Positions 33,219-42,700 of a stretch of 49,520 nucleotides of DNA are shown piece by piece (position 1 is the stretch's first letter; each line of letters begins with the position of its first letter). This stretch comes from Gemmatimonadota bacterium (GTDB taxonomy: Bacteria > Gemmatimonadota > Gemmatimonadetes > Longimicrobiales > Gaopeijiaceae). A program made the position numbers and the translations under genes. Location of the stretch: the NCBI GenBank assembly GCA_022340755.1, contig JAJDNI010000099.1, forward strand, positions 1-49,520, read 5' to 3'. A model generated the notes under the pieces. The model saw only the letters and a program-made list of their open reading frames with translations. It did not search any database and was not told the origin of the DNA.

Positions 33219-35390
33219 ATGAACAGACGCCCCTTCTACGCTGCCCGTGGCGCCGCCCTGACCGGGGCGGCTGCGCTTCTCGTTCTGGCAGGCGCCTGCC
33301 ACCGGTACGGTCCCATTCCCGTCGAGGTACCGGACGCACGTCCACCGGACGCGCTCCTCACCGACCCGGAGCTACAGCAAGTCGTGGAGCTCCAGGTGCG
33401 CCGTGAGGGTGCGGCGCTGACGGCAGAGCTTTCGAGCCCCCGAAGCGCGGTCCGTGCGAGGGCCGCGTTCGCGCTCGGCTCCGTGCAGGACCCGGGAGCG
33501 GTTCCCGCGCTCATACAGGCGCTGGCGGACACCGCTGCCGCCGTCCGCCGGGACGTGGCGTTCGCTCTGGGCCAGGCCGGGGACACGATGGCCCTGGCCC
33601 CCATGGTGAGCGCGTACGGCATGGAGAAGGACCCCGAAGTACGTCATCGCCTCCTCGAGGCCATGGGCAAGCTACCCGCTCCGGGGGCACCGGCAGCGGT
33701 GTTGGGTCTCGACGTTCCCGCAGGCGAGGAGGCGGACCGGGCGTTGGCGCTGGCACGGCTGGGCGCCGTCCGCGGCATCATTACCGAGGACGCGCTGCGG
33801 TGGCTGTTGAATCACCTCAAATCACCGGACCCCGCCGTGCGGGAGAATTCCGCGTACTTCATCGGACGAGTCCGGACCTCGGCCCCGTGGACGGACCGCG
33901 CCGCCATCGTGCGCGACGCCCTGGAGTCCTACCGGAAGGACGACCCGGCGGGCATGTATCTGATTCAGGGTCTGGGACGACAGGGGGACCGTCGGAACGC
34001 CAAGCCCATCGCGGAGTGGGCCACCTCGTCGCCCGACTGGCGAATGCGGGCCAACGCCATGACGGCGATGCGCCCGTGGGCTCCCCGGGAGGGGCGGGAG
34101 GAGCGGGGAGATCGAGAGGAGCGGGAGGAGCGGGAGGAGAGAGAGGTGGGCGACGTGGCGATGAAGGGGCTCGACGATCCGTCGATCCACGTGGCCGTGA
34201 ACGCCGCTCAGACGATCTCGCAGCGTCCGCCGAACCCCTCCGATCTGTCGGAGGTGGAGGAGTGGATCGATGAGCACCCCGGGCGCTGGCAGGTCGCGGG
34301 CCCCCTCCTCGTCTACCTCGCCAAAGCCGACGAGCGGGAATACGTGTTCGACTGGCTGGACAGCCTCTCTCCCGACGACCAGCCGCGATGGAACATCGGC
34401 CTGCAGGCTCTGGCCTACATGGGAGGGCAAGAGGCCATGGACAGGCTGACGCGCACCATGAGGTCGGGACAGGGTCCCGTGGCCGCCGATGCCGCGGTGG
34501 CGCTGGTCGGGCGCTGGAGCCTCGACCGCGCCCCCCGGAACGCGCCGACGTACTTCCCGCTGTTCTCGGAGGCTCTCCGGCTGGGCTCTCTCCGGGTGAC
34601 GTATAGCGTGGCGCCGGTCCTGGCGGACTCGGTCTTCCTGCGGTTGGGTAGCGCGGACACCCTGGTGGCCGCCTACCGGCGCATGTCGCCTCCCGACGAC
34701 CTCGAGGGCATGCTGGCGATCCTCTCTGCGCTGACGTCCGCGGGAGATCATGCGGCCGAGCCCCTCATGCGTGAGGCGTTGGCCAGCCAGCACCCAGCCA
34801 TCCGCCGGGAGGCCGCCGTCGACCTGGCCCGCCTCACGGGGGACACGACGCTAGCGGCCCAATCGGGCCCAACGCCCGCCTCCGGGGACACGGCGGCGGG
34901 GAGCACTACGGATGCCGCCAAGCTCGACTGGAGCTACCTGGCCGCTCTCGGCGTCGCGCCCCGACTCGTTTTGGATACAAACCGGGGCAGGGTGGTGGTT
35001 CGCATGGACACGGACGAAGCGCCGCAGACCGTGCAGACGGTTGCCCGGCTCGCGGAGGCGGGCAAGTACGACGGCGTCCCGTTCCACCGTGTGGTCCCGA
35101 ATTTCGTCATCCAGGGAGGGGATTTCACCAACAAGGATGGCTCCGGCGGCCCGGGCTTCACCATCGATAGCGAGCTCACGCTCATCCCCTTCCTGAGGGG
35201 CGTCATCGGCATGGCCCGAAGTGAGCAGAAGGACACCGAGGGCTCGCAGTTCTTCATCACGCACTCGATGCAGCCCCGTCTGGACGGGGCGTACACGTCC
35301 TTCGGGTGGGTGGTGCAAGGGATGGACGTGGTGGATCGCATTGCGCAGGGTGACACCCTGGTCCACGCGTCGATTGAGCGGGGAGGCTGA
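33219..35390 (+). CDS. HEAT-repeat lipoprotein fused to cyclophilin-type peptidyl-prolyl isomerase
   Basis: 723 residues. The signal LLVLAGAC gives a probable lipidated Cys27. Residues about 55-565 contain HEAT-like helical repeats (PRSAVRARAAFALGSVQDPGAVPALIQAL and several more). A charged Arg/Glu-only stretch lies near 290-308. Residues about 578-723 are a cyclophilin domain: FHRVVPNFVIQGGDF, the GSQFFITHS core and SFGWVVQGMDVVDRIA. The catalytic Arg in FHRV is present. It is probably a periplasmic folding factor whose HEAT array holds the client (inference). The start ATG at 33219 is chosen for the signal peptide. It follows the M1 peptidase gene after 90 bases. Confidence 0.88.
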   Translation: MNRRPFYAARGAALTGAAALLVLAGACHRYGPIPVEVPDARPPDALLTDPELQQVVELQVRREGAALTAELSSPRSAVRARAAFALGSVQDPGAVPALIQALADTAAAVRRDVAFALGQAGDTMALAPMVSAYGMEKDPEVRHRLLEAMGKLPAPGAPAAVLGLDVPAGEEADRALALARLGAVRGIITEDALRWLLNHLKSPDPAVRENSAYFIGRVRTSAPWTDRAAIVRDALESYRKDDPAGMYLIQGLGRQGDRRNAKPIAEWATSSPDWRMRANAMTAMRPWAPREGREERGDREEREEREEREVGDVAMKGLDDPSIHVAVNAAQTISQRPPNPSDLSEVEEWIDEHPGRWQVAGPLLVYLAKADEREYVFDWLDSLSPDDQPRWNIGLQALAYMGGQEAMDRLTRTMRSGQGPVAADAAVALVGRWSLDRAPRNAPTYFPLFSEALRLGSLRVTYSVAPVLADSVFLRLGSADTLVAAYRRMSPPDDLEGMLAILSALTSAGDHAAEPLMREALASQHPAIRREAAVDLARLTGDTTLAAQSGPTPASGDTAAGSTTDAAKLDWSYLAALGVAPRLVLDTNRGRVVVRMDTDEAPQTVQTVARLAEAGKYDGVPFHRVVPNFVIQGGDFTNKDGSGGPGFTIDSELTLIPFLRGVIGMARSEQKDTEGSQFFITHSMQPRLDGAYTSFGWVVQGMDVVDRIAQGDTLVHASIERGG

Positions 35391-35457
35391 CGGGCCCCAG
35401 ATCCCCTGGCCGGGGATCGCGTCGCCCTTCACGGCGGTGCCGCCCGGGCTGCAGGCT

Positions 35458-36288
35458 ATGGCGGTCAGCGCCTTCTTCTTCGCGCTCATGGCGGCGCTGG
35501 CGAAGGTGGCCGGCGGGTCCGTGCCCCTCTTCGAGATTGTCTTCGCGCGCTCGTTCGTGGTGGCCGTCCTTTCGGGGACTGCGCTGCTCCGCACGGGGTC
35601 CGGCTTCCGGGGAAGGGAGACCGGGCTCCTCGTCCTCAGGGGGGGTCTGGGGTTCGGAGCGCTGAGCTGTTTCTACTACGCCGTGGTGCACCTCCCGCTG
35701 GCCGATGCCACGGTGATCCACTTCACCAACCCGGTCTACACGGCGTTCATCGCGGCGCTCGTGCTGGGTGAGCGCATCGGCTTGCTCGAGGCCCTGTTGG
35801 TAGGGGTGAGCCTGGGGGGGGTCGTGATGATCGCCCGGCCTGCCGTGATCTTCGGAGGCGCCGACTTCCTGGACCCCGTCGCTGTGGTGGTAGGGCTGTG
35901 CGGCGCTCTTCTCTCAGCGAGCGCTTACGTCGCCGTGCGACGACTGCGGCATGAGCGGCCCATGCTCATCGTCTTCTACTTCGCCACCGTGTGCACTGCA
36001 CTCTCGCTGCCTATGGTGTTGGCTCACCCCGTGCTCCCCGGACCAGGCATGTGGCTCGTCCTGGCCGGCGTGGGCGTCACGACGCACATGGGGCAGTGGA
36101 TGATCACGTGGGGCTTCCGTCTTGAGCGGGCGGGGCGAGCGTCGGCGGTGGGGTACCTGCAGATCGTGTTCGCCGCCGGATGGGGGTGGCTTCTCTTCAG
36201 GGAGATCCCCGATTTCTGGACGTGGGCCGGCGCGGCGGTGATCGTCGGCAGCACGCTCGTTCTTATTCGCCTGCACCCGGTTCGGTAG
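35458..36288 (+). CDS. EamA-family (DMT superfamily) transporter
   Basis: 276 residues with nine to ten membrane helices arranged as two EamA repeats. The first has VPLFEIVFARS, LADATVIHFTNPVYTAF and LGERIGLLEALLVGVSLGGVVMI; the second ends with SAVGYLQIVFAAGWGWLLFREIP. Members move amino acids, nucleotides or drugs; the substrate cannot be named. The ATG at 35458 is used; GTG at 35437 is in frame and possible. It starts about 70 bases after the HEAT-cyclophilin gene. Confidence 0.85.
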   Translation: MAVSAFFFALMAALAKVAGGSVPLFEIVFARSFVVAVLSGTALLRTGSGFRGRETGLLVLRGGLGFGALSCFYYAVVHLPLADATVIHFTNPVYTAFIAALVLGERIGLLEALLVGVSLGGVVMIARPAVIFGGADFLDPVAVVVGLCGALLSASAYVAVRRLRHERPMLIVFYFATVCTALSLPMVLAHPVLPGPGMWLVLAGVGVTTHMGQWMITWGFRLERAGRASAVGYLQIVFAAGWGWLLFREIPDFWTWAGAAVIVGSTLVLIRLHPVR

Positions 36289-36419
36289 CCGCTGGGTCGC
36301 GGGTGGGGGCGGCCTGGCCGCGCCTGTAGCCCGGCTTCGGGCTGATCCGATGTCTCGCGCCCTTCCCGTTTCTGGCCGGCACCCTGTGTGCTCATGCCCA
36401 TTTGCACCATTTGGAACTA

Positions 36420-36482
36420 AACACTGTTATCGATCGTAGGGGCGGAGGCATTGACCGCATTTCAAGTCGTGTTTACAGTGTT
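36420..36482. promoter_or_regulatory. Two operator-like sites upstream of tetR
   Basis: AACACTGTT at 36420-36428 and TACAGTGTT at 36474-36482. Each is a short palindrome (AACA-x-TGTT type), and they are reverse copies of each other. The second overlaps the predicted -10 element, so a bound repressor would block initiation. Confidence 0.5.
36451..36479 (+). promoter_or_regulatory. Promoter of the tetR-efflux operon
   Basis: TTGACC at 36451-36456 and TACAGT at 36474-36479, 17-base spacer. Only seven bases separate the -10 from the ATG at 36487, so the transcript would be leaderless or nearly so. Confidence 0.65.
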
Positions 36483-36486
36483 CACC

Positions 36487-37158
36487 ATGTCAGATCTACA
36501 ACGAGACCGGATTCTCACGTGTGCCTGCGAGCTCTATCTCAAGGATGGGCTCGACGGCTTTTCGATGCGGAAGCTCGCCCGGGACGTGGGCGTCACCGCT
36601 CCCGCCCTGTACAGGCACTACCAGAACAAGGAGCACGTCCTCGCAGATGTGGTGCGGGAGGCGTTCCGCGAGTTCACGGCGTACCTGTACCGGGCCTTGG
36701 AGGGCCGCACGCCCTGGGAGCGGCTGGCGAGGGCCGGAGAGGGATACCTCGAGTTCGCGCTGGAGCATCCACGCTGGTACGAAATCCTCTTCATCGCGCC
36801 GGAACAGATGGGCATGGCAGCCCTGCCGGACGACCTCGAAGCTCAGGGGTGCGCGGTGCATCAGTTCTGGGTGGATCGCGTGCGGGAGTGCATGGACCAG
36901 GGCCTTCTTCGGCAGGGTGATCCGCTTCAGGCGTCGCTGACCATGTGGGCCCACGCCCACGGGCTGGTGACGCTGTTCAACCACGGGGCCTTCCAGGTGG
37001 ACGTGGACACCTTCCGCGCGCAGTTCCGGGCCTCCGGTGCGCGGATGCTCATGGGCCTCGCCACTGATGAATTCGCGGCGGAGGCGGTGGAGCAACTCAT
37101 GGGAGCGGAGCCCGTCGAAGTCGATTCACCAACCGTGAAAGGGATGATGCAGGGATGA
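36487..37158 (+). CDS. TetR-family repressor of the RND efflux operon
   Basis: 223 residues. The N-terminal helix-turn-helix covers about residues 3-52: RDRILTCACELYLKDGLDGFSMRKLARDVGVTAPALYRHYQNKEHVLADV, with the recognition helix in PALYRHY. The C-terminal helical domain would bind the inducer. The start is ATG at 36487: upstream codons lie inside the promoter, and there is no Shine-Dalgarno sequence, consistent with a leaderless message. It is the first gene of a four-gene operon, overlapping tolC by four bases (ATGA), and probably represses itself and the pump. Confidence 0.9.
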   Translation: MSDLQRDRILTCACELYLKDGLDGFSMRKLARDVGVTAPALYRHYQNKEHVLADVVREAFREFTAYLYRALEGRTPWERLARAGEGYLEFALEHPRWYEILFIAPEQMGMAALPDDLEAQGCAVHQFWVDRVRECMDQGLLRQGDPLQASLTMWAHAHGLVTLFNHGAFQVDVDTFRAQFRASGARMLMGLATDEFAAEAVEQLMGAEPVEVDSPTVKGMMQG

Positions 37159-38678
37159 CTGTTCTCACAGCCCGGGAATTGCTGTGCCTGGGATCTTGGA
37201 AGCGCGCGCTGATCGTGGCGGTCGCAGTGATCCTCACGTTGACGTGGGTCACCGCCGAGGCGCTGTTGGGACAGGAAGCGACGGCGACCCGCACGTTCTC
37301 GCTGGGACAGGCGGTGAACACTGCGCTGCACCAGAATCGTGACGTGCAAGCCGCTCGCCTGGCCCTGCAGGAGGCGGACAAGCAGGTCACCGAAGCGTGG
37401 AGCCAGGTCTACCCGTCCGTGGACTTCTCCGCGAGCTACACGCGCAACGTGTCGCCTTCGGTGAACTTCCTGCCGGCCGTCTTCTTCAACCCGCAGGCGG
37501 GTCCCGACGACTTCATCAAGGTCCAGTTCGGGGCGGACAACGTCTGGAACAGCGCCATCAACGTGGAGCAGCCGCTCTTCTCCGGGTCCGCGTTCATCGG
37601 GGTAGGTGCCGCAGGCCGCTACAAGGACCTCCAACGGGAGATGGTGCGGGGGATCACCCAGAACGTGGTGACCCAGGTCCGAACGGCGTACTACCACCTC
37701 CTTCTGGCCCAGGAGCAGGTCCGCCTGACGCAGAACTCGGTGCACCGCGTTCAGGAATCCCTCAAGGAGACCCAGGCCATGAACAAGGCCGGCCTCGCCT
37801 CGGACTACGACGTCCTCCGCCTCCAGGTGGAGCTGGCGAACCTCGAGCCGAATCTGCGTCGCTCGCAGAACGCCGTGTCGCAGGCCCGACGAGAGATCGC
37901 CGTTCAACTGGCTCTGCCGGACAGTGAGAGCGTGGCCGTGGAGGGATCCCTGGCGGAGATGAACCTCGATTCGCTGGACGCCAACAGCGCCGCCAACCGC
38001 GGCGTGCTGGCGTACGCCGGCTTCGACGGAGAGGGAGCTCAGGAAGCACGCGAGGCCGTGGGCATGGCTGAGGACCAGCGCTCGGACCTGCGGCAGCTCG
38101 AGCTCACCCAGTCGCTTCGAAAGACGGAGATGCGGCTGGAGCAGATCGCCTACCTGCCCAAGATCACGCTCTTCGGATCCTACATCATCAACGCGCAGAA
38201 CAACGGCTCTCCGGAGTTCTTTGGGCAGCCCGGTCTGCGCGCGTATTCCCGCAACGTGGGGGTGCGGGTCACCGTACCCATCTTCCAGGGCTTCCGACGG
38301 AACGCGCGCATTGACGAGAAGCGGGCCGCGCTCCGGCAGGCGGAGACCCAGACGCGGCTGGCGGAGGCCCAGGCCAGGGCCCAGGTCCAGACGCTCGTCG
38401 ATCAGACGGACGAGGCGCTCCTCCGGGCGCGGGGGCAGAAGCTGGCCGTGGGGCAGGCACAGCGGGGCTTCGACATCGCCAGCGCGCAGTATCGGGAAGG
38501 ACTGTCGAGCCAGCTGGAGCTCACCGATGCGGAGGTCGCGCTCCGGCAGAGCGAGTTCAACTACGCACAGGCCGTCTACGACTACCTGGTGGCGAGGGCG
38601 CAGCTGGATCAGGCGACGGGCAGGGTTCCGGGCGTGGACGTGGACGTCCCGTCGGCGGGAGCCTCTGAGAACCAATGA
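37155..38678 (+). CDS. TolC-family outer-membrane efflux protein
   Basis: 507 residues. A hydrophobic signal covers about 17-38 and ends near ALLGQEA. Two repeats of the outer-membrane efflux domain are visible: SLGQAVNTALHQNRDVQAARLALQEA opening the first, and MAEDQRSDLRQLELTQSLRKTEMRLE with QYREGLSSQLELTDAEVALRQSEFNYAQAVYDYLVARAQLDQATG closing the second. As a trimer it would form the exit channel for the RND pump encoded behind it. The ATG overlaps the tetR stop, and the MFP gene overlaps this stop, both as ATGA. Confidence 0.94.
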   Translation: MTVLTARELLCLGSWKRALIVAVAVILTLTWVTAEALLGQEATATRTFSLGQAVNTALHQNRDVQAARLALQEADKQVTEAWSQVYPSVDFSASYTRNVSPSVNFLPAVFFNPQAGPDDFIKVQFGADNVWNSAINVEQPLFSGSAFIGVGAAGRYKDLQREMVRGITQNVVTQVRTAYYHLLLAQEQVRLTQNSVHRVQESLKETQAMNKAGLASDYDVLRLQVELANLEPNLRRSQNAVSQARREIAVQLALPDSESVAVEGSLAEMNLDSLDANSAANRGVLAYAGFDGEGAQEAREAVGMAEDQRSDLRQLELTQSLRKTEMRLEQIAYLPKITLFGSYIINAQNNGSPEFFGQPGLRAYSRNVGVRVTVPIFQGFRRNARIDEKRAALRQAETQTRLAEAQARAQVQTLVDQTDEALLRARGQKLAVGQAQRGFDIASAQYREGLSSQLELTDAEVALRQSEFNYAQAVYDYLVARAQLDQATGRVPGVDVDVPSAGASENQ

Positions 38679-39796
38679 GGAACCAGAACGTGAAGACGAT
38701 CCTGAGGAATAGAGGGTTGGCGTGGGGCACCTTCGCGATCGCCGGCATCCTGGGGATGTCCGGGTGCGGCCCGGCGGCCGCCGGCGGCATGGATGACGCG
38801 CCCGCGACGAAGGACTTCGCCCGCGTCGTCAACGTCGAGGTGAGTGAGCTGCACCCGCAGACGTTCGTCGACGAGATACGGGTCACCGCCGTGGCGCTGG
38901 CGAACCGGGACGTGAGGGTGGCCGCCGAGGAGAGCGGCGTCATCACGCGGATCCTGGTGGACAAGGGACGCCGCGTTCGGGCGGGTGAGGCCATCGCGAA
39001 GATCGACGACACCGTCCTCCGCGCGCAGGTGGACCAGGCTCAGGCTCAGGCGGATCTGGCGGCGCAGACATGGGAGCGTCGCAAGCGGCTGTGGGAGCAG
39101 GATAAGGTGGGCTCCGAGATCGCCTACCTGGAGGCGAAGTATGCCCAACAGCAGACCGCCGCGAACCTGGCCGCGCTTCGAGCGCGACTGGAGCGCACGA
39201 CGATCCGCGCCCCCTTCGGCGGGATCCTGGACGATCGGAGCATTGAGGTGGGTACCATGGTCGCCCCCGGGCAGACCGTGGCCCGGGTCGTGGACCTCAA
39301 TCGGGTGAAGATCGACGGCGGTGTTCCCGAGCGATATGCCGCCGACATCCACGTCGGCACGCAGGCGCTGGTGAGCTTCGACGTGCTCCCGGGCAAGGAC
39401 TTCCCGGCGAAGCTCGACTACGTCGGGGCGGCGGTGAACACGGAGAACCGTACGTTCCCCGTCGAGATGGTATTGCCGAACGAAGAGGGGCTCATCAAGC
39501 CCGAGATGGTGGCGAACGTCTCCATCACCCGGAACCGCCTCGAGAACGCCCTGGTCGTACCCCAGGACGCGCTGGTGAGGGTGGAGAAAGGGTACGTGGT
39601 GTTCGTGGCGGTGGACGGCTCGGAGGGCACCCTCGCCGAGCAGCGTGACGTGACGCTGGGGCCGAGCCGGGACAACACGGTGGTGATCGACGCGGGCGTG
39701 AGCGCCGGTGACCGGCTCATCGTGGTGGGCCAGAAGACGGTGGCGGCGGGCGATCATGTGTCCATCGTGGGCACGCGAAGCCAGGGGACCCCATGA
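38675..39796 (+). CDS. RND efflux membrane-fusion (periplasmic adaptor) protein
   Basis: 373 residues. The leader ends in LGMSGC, giving a likely lipoprotein anchored to the inner membrane. The adaptor layout is clear: barrel-sandwich hybrid (VAAEESGVITRILVDKGRRVRAGEAIAKID and RTTIRAPFGGILDD), alpha-helical hairpin (about 108-175), beta-barrel and a membrane-proximal domain with NALVVPQDALVRVEKGYVVFV. It links the TolC channel with the RND pump. It overlaps both neighbours by four bases. Confidence 0.94.
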   Translation: MRNQNVKTILRNRGLAWGTFAIAGILGMSGCGPAAAGGMDDAPATKDFARVVNVEVSELHPQTFVDEIRVTAVALANRDVRVAAEESGVITRILVDKGRRVRAGEAIAKIDDTVLRAQVDQAQAQADLAAQTWERRKRLWEQDKVGSEIAYLEAKYAQQQTAANLAALRARLERTTIRAPFGGILDDRSIEVGTMVAPGQTVARVVDLNRVKIDGGVPERYAADIHVGTQALVSFDVLPGKDFPAKLDYVGAAVNTENRTFPVEMVLPNEEGLIKPEMVANVSITRNRLENALVVPQDALVRVEKGYVVFVAVDGSEGTLAEQRDVTLGPSRDNTVVIDAGVSAGDRLIVVGQKTVAAGDHVSIVGTRSQGTP

Positions 39797-42700
39797 CCGG
39801 ACAGCACGACCACCGGCCGCCGGAACCCCGGGCCGACGAGGGCGGCGAGCGTCGCGACCTCCGATTCCTGGAGCGGTTTCAGGAGTTCAGGCCGACCAGC
39901 TTCGCGGTGGAGCACCGCACCAGCATGGTCGTGCTTCTCATCATCATCACGATCATGGGCGCTCTGTCGTACAAAACGACGCCGAAGGAGTCGTTCCCGG
40001 AGCTCGCCATTCCCATGATCGCGGTGAGCACCATCTACCCGGGGGTGTCGCCGGCCGACGTGGAGAGCCAGGTGACGCGGGTGCTCGAGGAGGACCTGAG
40101 CACCATCAGCGACCTGAAGGAGCTCACCTCGACGTCGGTGGAGGGCTATTCGAACATCGTCGCGGAGTTCCAGACCTCGGTGAACCTGGAGGACGCGCTG
40201 GCGAAGGTCCGTGAGAAGGTGGACCTGTCCAAGCCGGACCTTCCGGACGACGCCGAAGATCCCATGATCATCGAGTTCAACTTCTCGGAGATTCCCGTGA
40301 TGCAGGTGAATCTCGCCGGGGAGTATGGGCTGGTGCGCCTGAAAGACATCGGGGAGGACCTCCAGGACAAGCTGGAGCAGATCCCCCAGGTGCTGCGCGC
40401 GGATCTGAGAGGTGGGCTGGAGCGCGAGGTGAAGGTCGACGTCGATCTCGCCAAGCTCCAGTTCTACGGCCTCTCCCTGAACGACGTCACCGACGTCATC
40501 AGGAACGAGAACGTCAACATCCCCGGCGGCAGCATCGACGTGGGGGACACCAAGTACCTCGTGCGCGTCGACGGAGAGTTCGTCGACCCGAACGTCATCC
40601 GAGACCTCGTGGTGAAGACCAAGGCCGGACGACCGGTCTACGTGCGCGACGTGGCCACAGTGGACTTCGGCTTCAAGGAGCGCGAGAACTACGCCCGCAT
40701 GGACGGGAAGGCCGTGGTCACCCTCGACGTCGTGAAGCGTTCCGGGGAGAACGTCATCGAGACGGCCGCGGCGGTGCGCAAGGTCATTGACGAGATGAAG
40801 TCGGAGTTCCCGCCGAGCACCTCCGTGAGCATCACCGGCGACATGTCGGACCAGATCCAGAAGATGGTCTCGAGCCTGGAGAACAACATCGTCTCGGGGC
40901 TCATCCTCATCGTGGGAATCCTCCTCTTCTTCCTGGGTCTGTCCAACTCGACCTTCGTCGCGGTGTCGATTCCCTCGTCGATGTTCCTGTCCTTCATTGT
41001 TCTGAAGATGATGGACATCTCCATGAACATGGTGGTGCTCTTCAGCCTCATCCTTGCCCTGGGAATGCTGGTGGACAACGCCATCGTGGTGGTGGAGAAC
41101 ATCTACCGCTTCATGGAGCAGGGGTGGGACCGCAAGCTCGCCGCCAAGAAAGCGACGGGGGAGGTGGCGGTGCCGGTGATCGCGTCCACCGCCACGACAC
41201 TGGCGGCATTCACGCCGCTCCTCTTCTGGCCCGGCGAGGTGGGGGAGTTCATGAAGTACCTCCCCATCACGCTCATCGTCACGCTCACCAGCTCGCTCAT
41301 CGTCGCGTTGATCATCGTGCCCGTGTTGTGCGCGATGTACATGAAGCTCGACGACGGCAAGCCGCGACGGCCCCTCAGGCCGGCGGCGCGGTGGACGCTG
41401 GTCGGCTTGGCCGGCGTGCTCTTCCTGGTCATCGCGGGGTCGAACCCTCTCGCGGCGGTGCTGCTGGCAGTCACGGCCATGGGCTTGTGGGCGTTGCACA
41501 AGTACGTCCTCGACTCCACGGGCAGGCGGTTCCAGGAGCGGGTGCTCCCGGCCATCATCGCCATGTACGAGCGGCAACTGCGCTGGGCGCTCGACCACCG
41601 TGCGGCGGTGATCGGCGGAACCGTCCTGGCGTTCGTCCTCACGGTGGCGGCGTTCATTCCCTTCAACGCGGGGATCGAGTACTTCCCCGAGGGATTTCCT
41701 CCGCAGCAGCTGCTGGTGGACGTGAAAGCACCGGTGGGCACGCGCGCGAGCGTGACGGACTCCATCGTCGGCAAGCTCGAGCAGGATCTGAGAAGCGTCG
41801 GCGGCCGCGAGGACTGGGAGTCCGTGGTTGCCGTCACGGGGAGTGGGGGATCTCAGGGAGGCGGGAGCTTCATGGGCGGGGGCCCCAGCGGACCGGATGA
41901 GGGGCGCATCACGGTATCGCTCGTGGACTTCCAGAAGCGGAAGCGGGACGCGTTCGCCACCCTGGAGGAGATGCAGCGGAAGATCGGCAAGGACATCGCC
42001 GGCGCGAAGGTGAGCGTAGACAAGCCCCGCATGGGTCCCCAGCAGGGCAAGCCGGTGAACATCGAGATCGTGGGCGACGACCCCGGTCAGCTCAAGACCC
42101 TGTCGGACAAGGTGGTGAGCATCCTCGAGTCGTCGGCCGTCAACCCGCAGCTGGTGGACCTGCAGAGCGACATGGACGATTCGCGTCCCGAGCTCTCCGT
42201 GGAAGTCGATCGGGAGAAGGCCGCACTCTACGATCTCAACACGTCCAAGGTGGGTGGGGCCATCCGTGGCGCCATCAACGGCGTCACGGCGGCGAAGTAC
42301 CGGACGGGCAACGACGAATACGACATCGTCGTCAGGTTGGCCGAGCCGTACCGGAGAAATCTCGAGAGCCTGCGCGACCTCAAGGTCGTGGCCGAGAACG
42401 GGGCGCAGGTGCCTCTGGTGTCCGTGGCGAAATGGAACGTCGAGGAGGGGTACGGCTCGATCCGCCGCAAGGACCAGACGCGTATGGCCACGATCAGCGC
42501 GGACGTCGCGGCGGGCTTCAACTCCAACGCCGTGCTCCGCGAGGTGCAGGGTACGCTGGCCAGCTTCGAGAGCTCGGCGCTGCCGCCTGGGTACACCATG
42601 CGCTACACGGGGCAGACGCAGGACCAGACCGAAGCGGAAGACTTCCTGGTGGGCGCATTCCTCACCGCTCTCATGCTCATCGGCTTCATCCTGATCAGCC

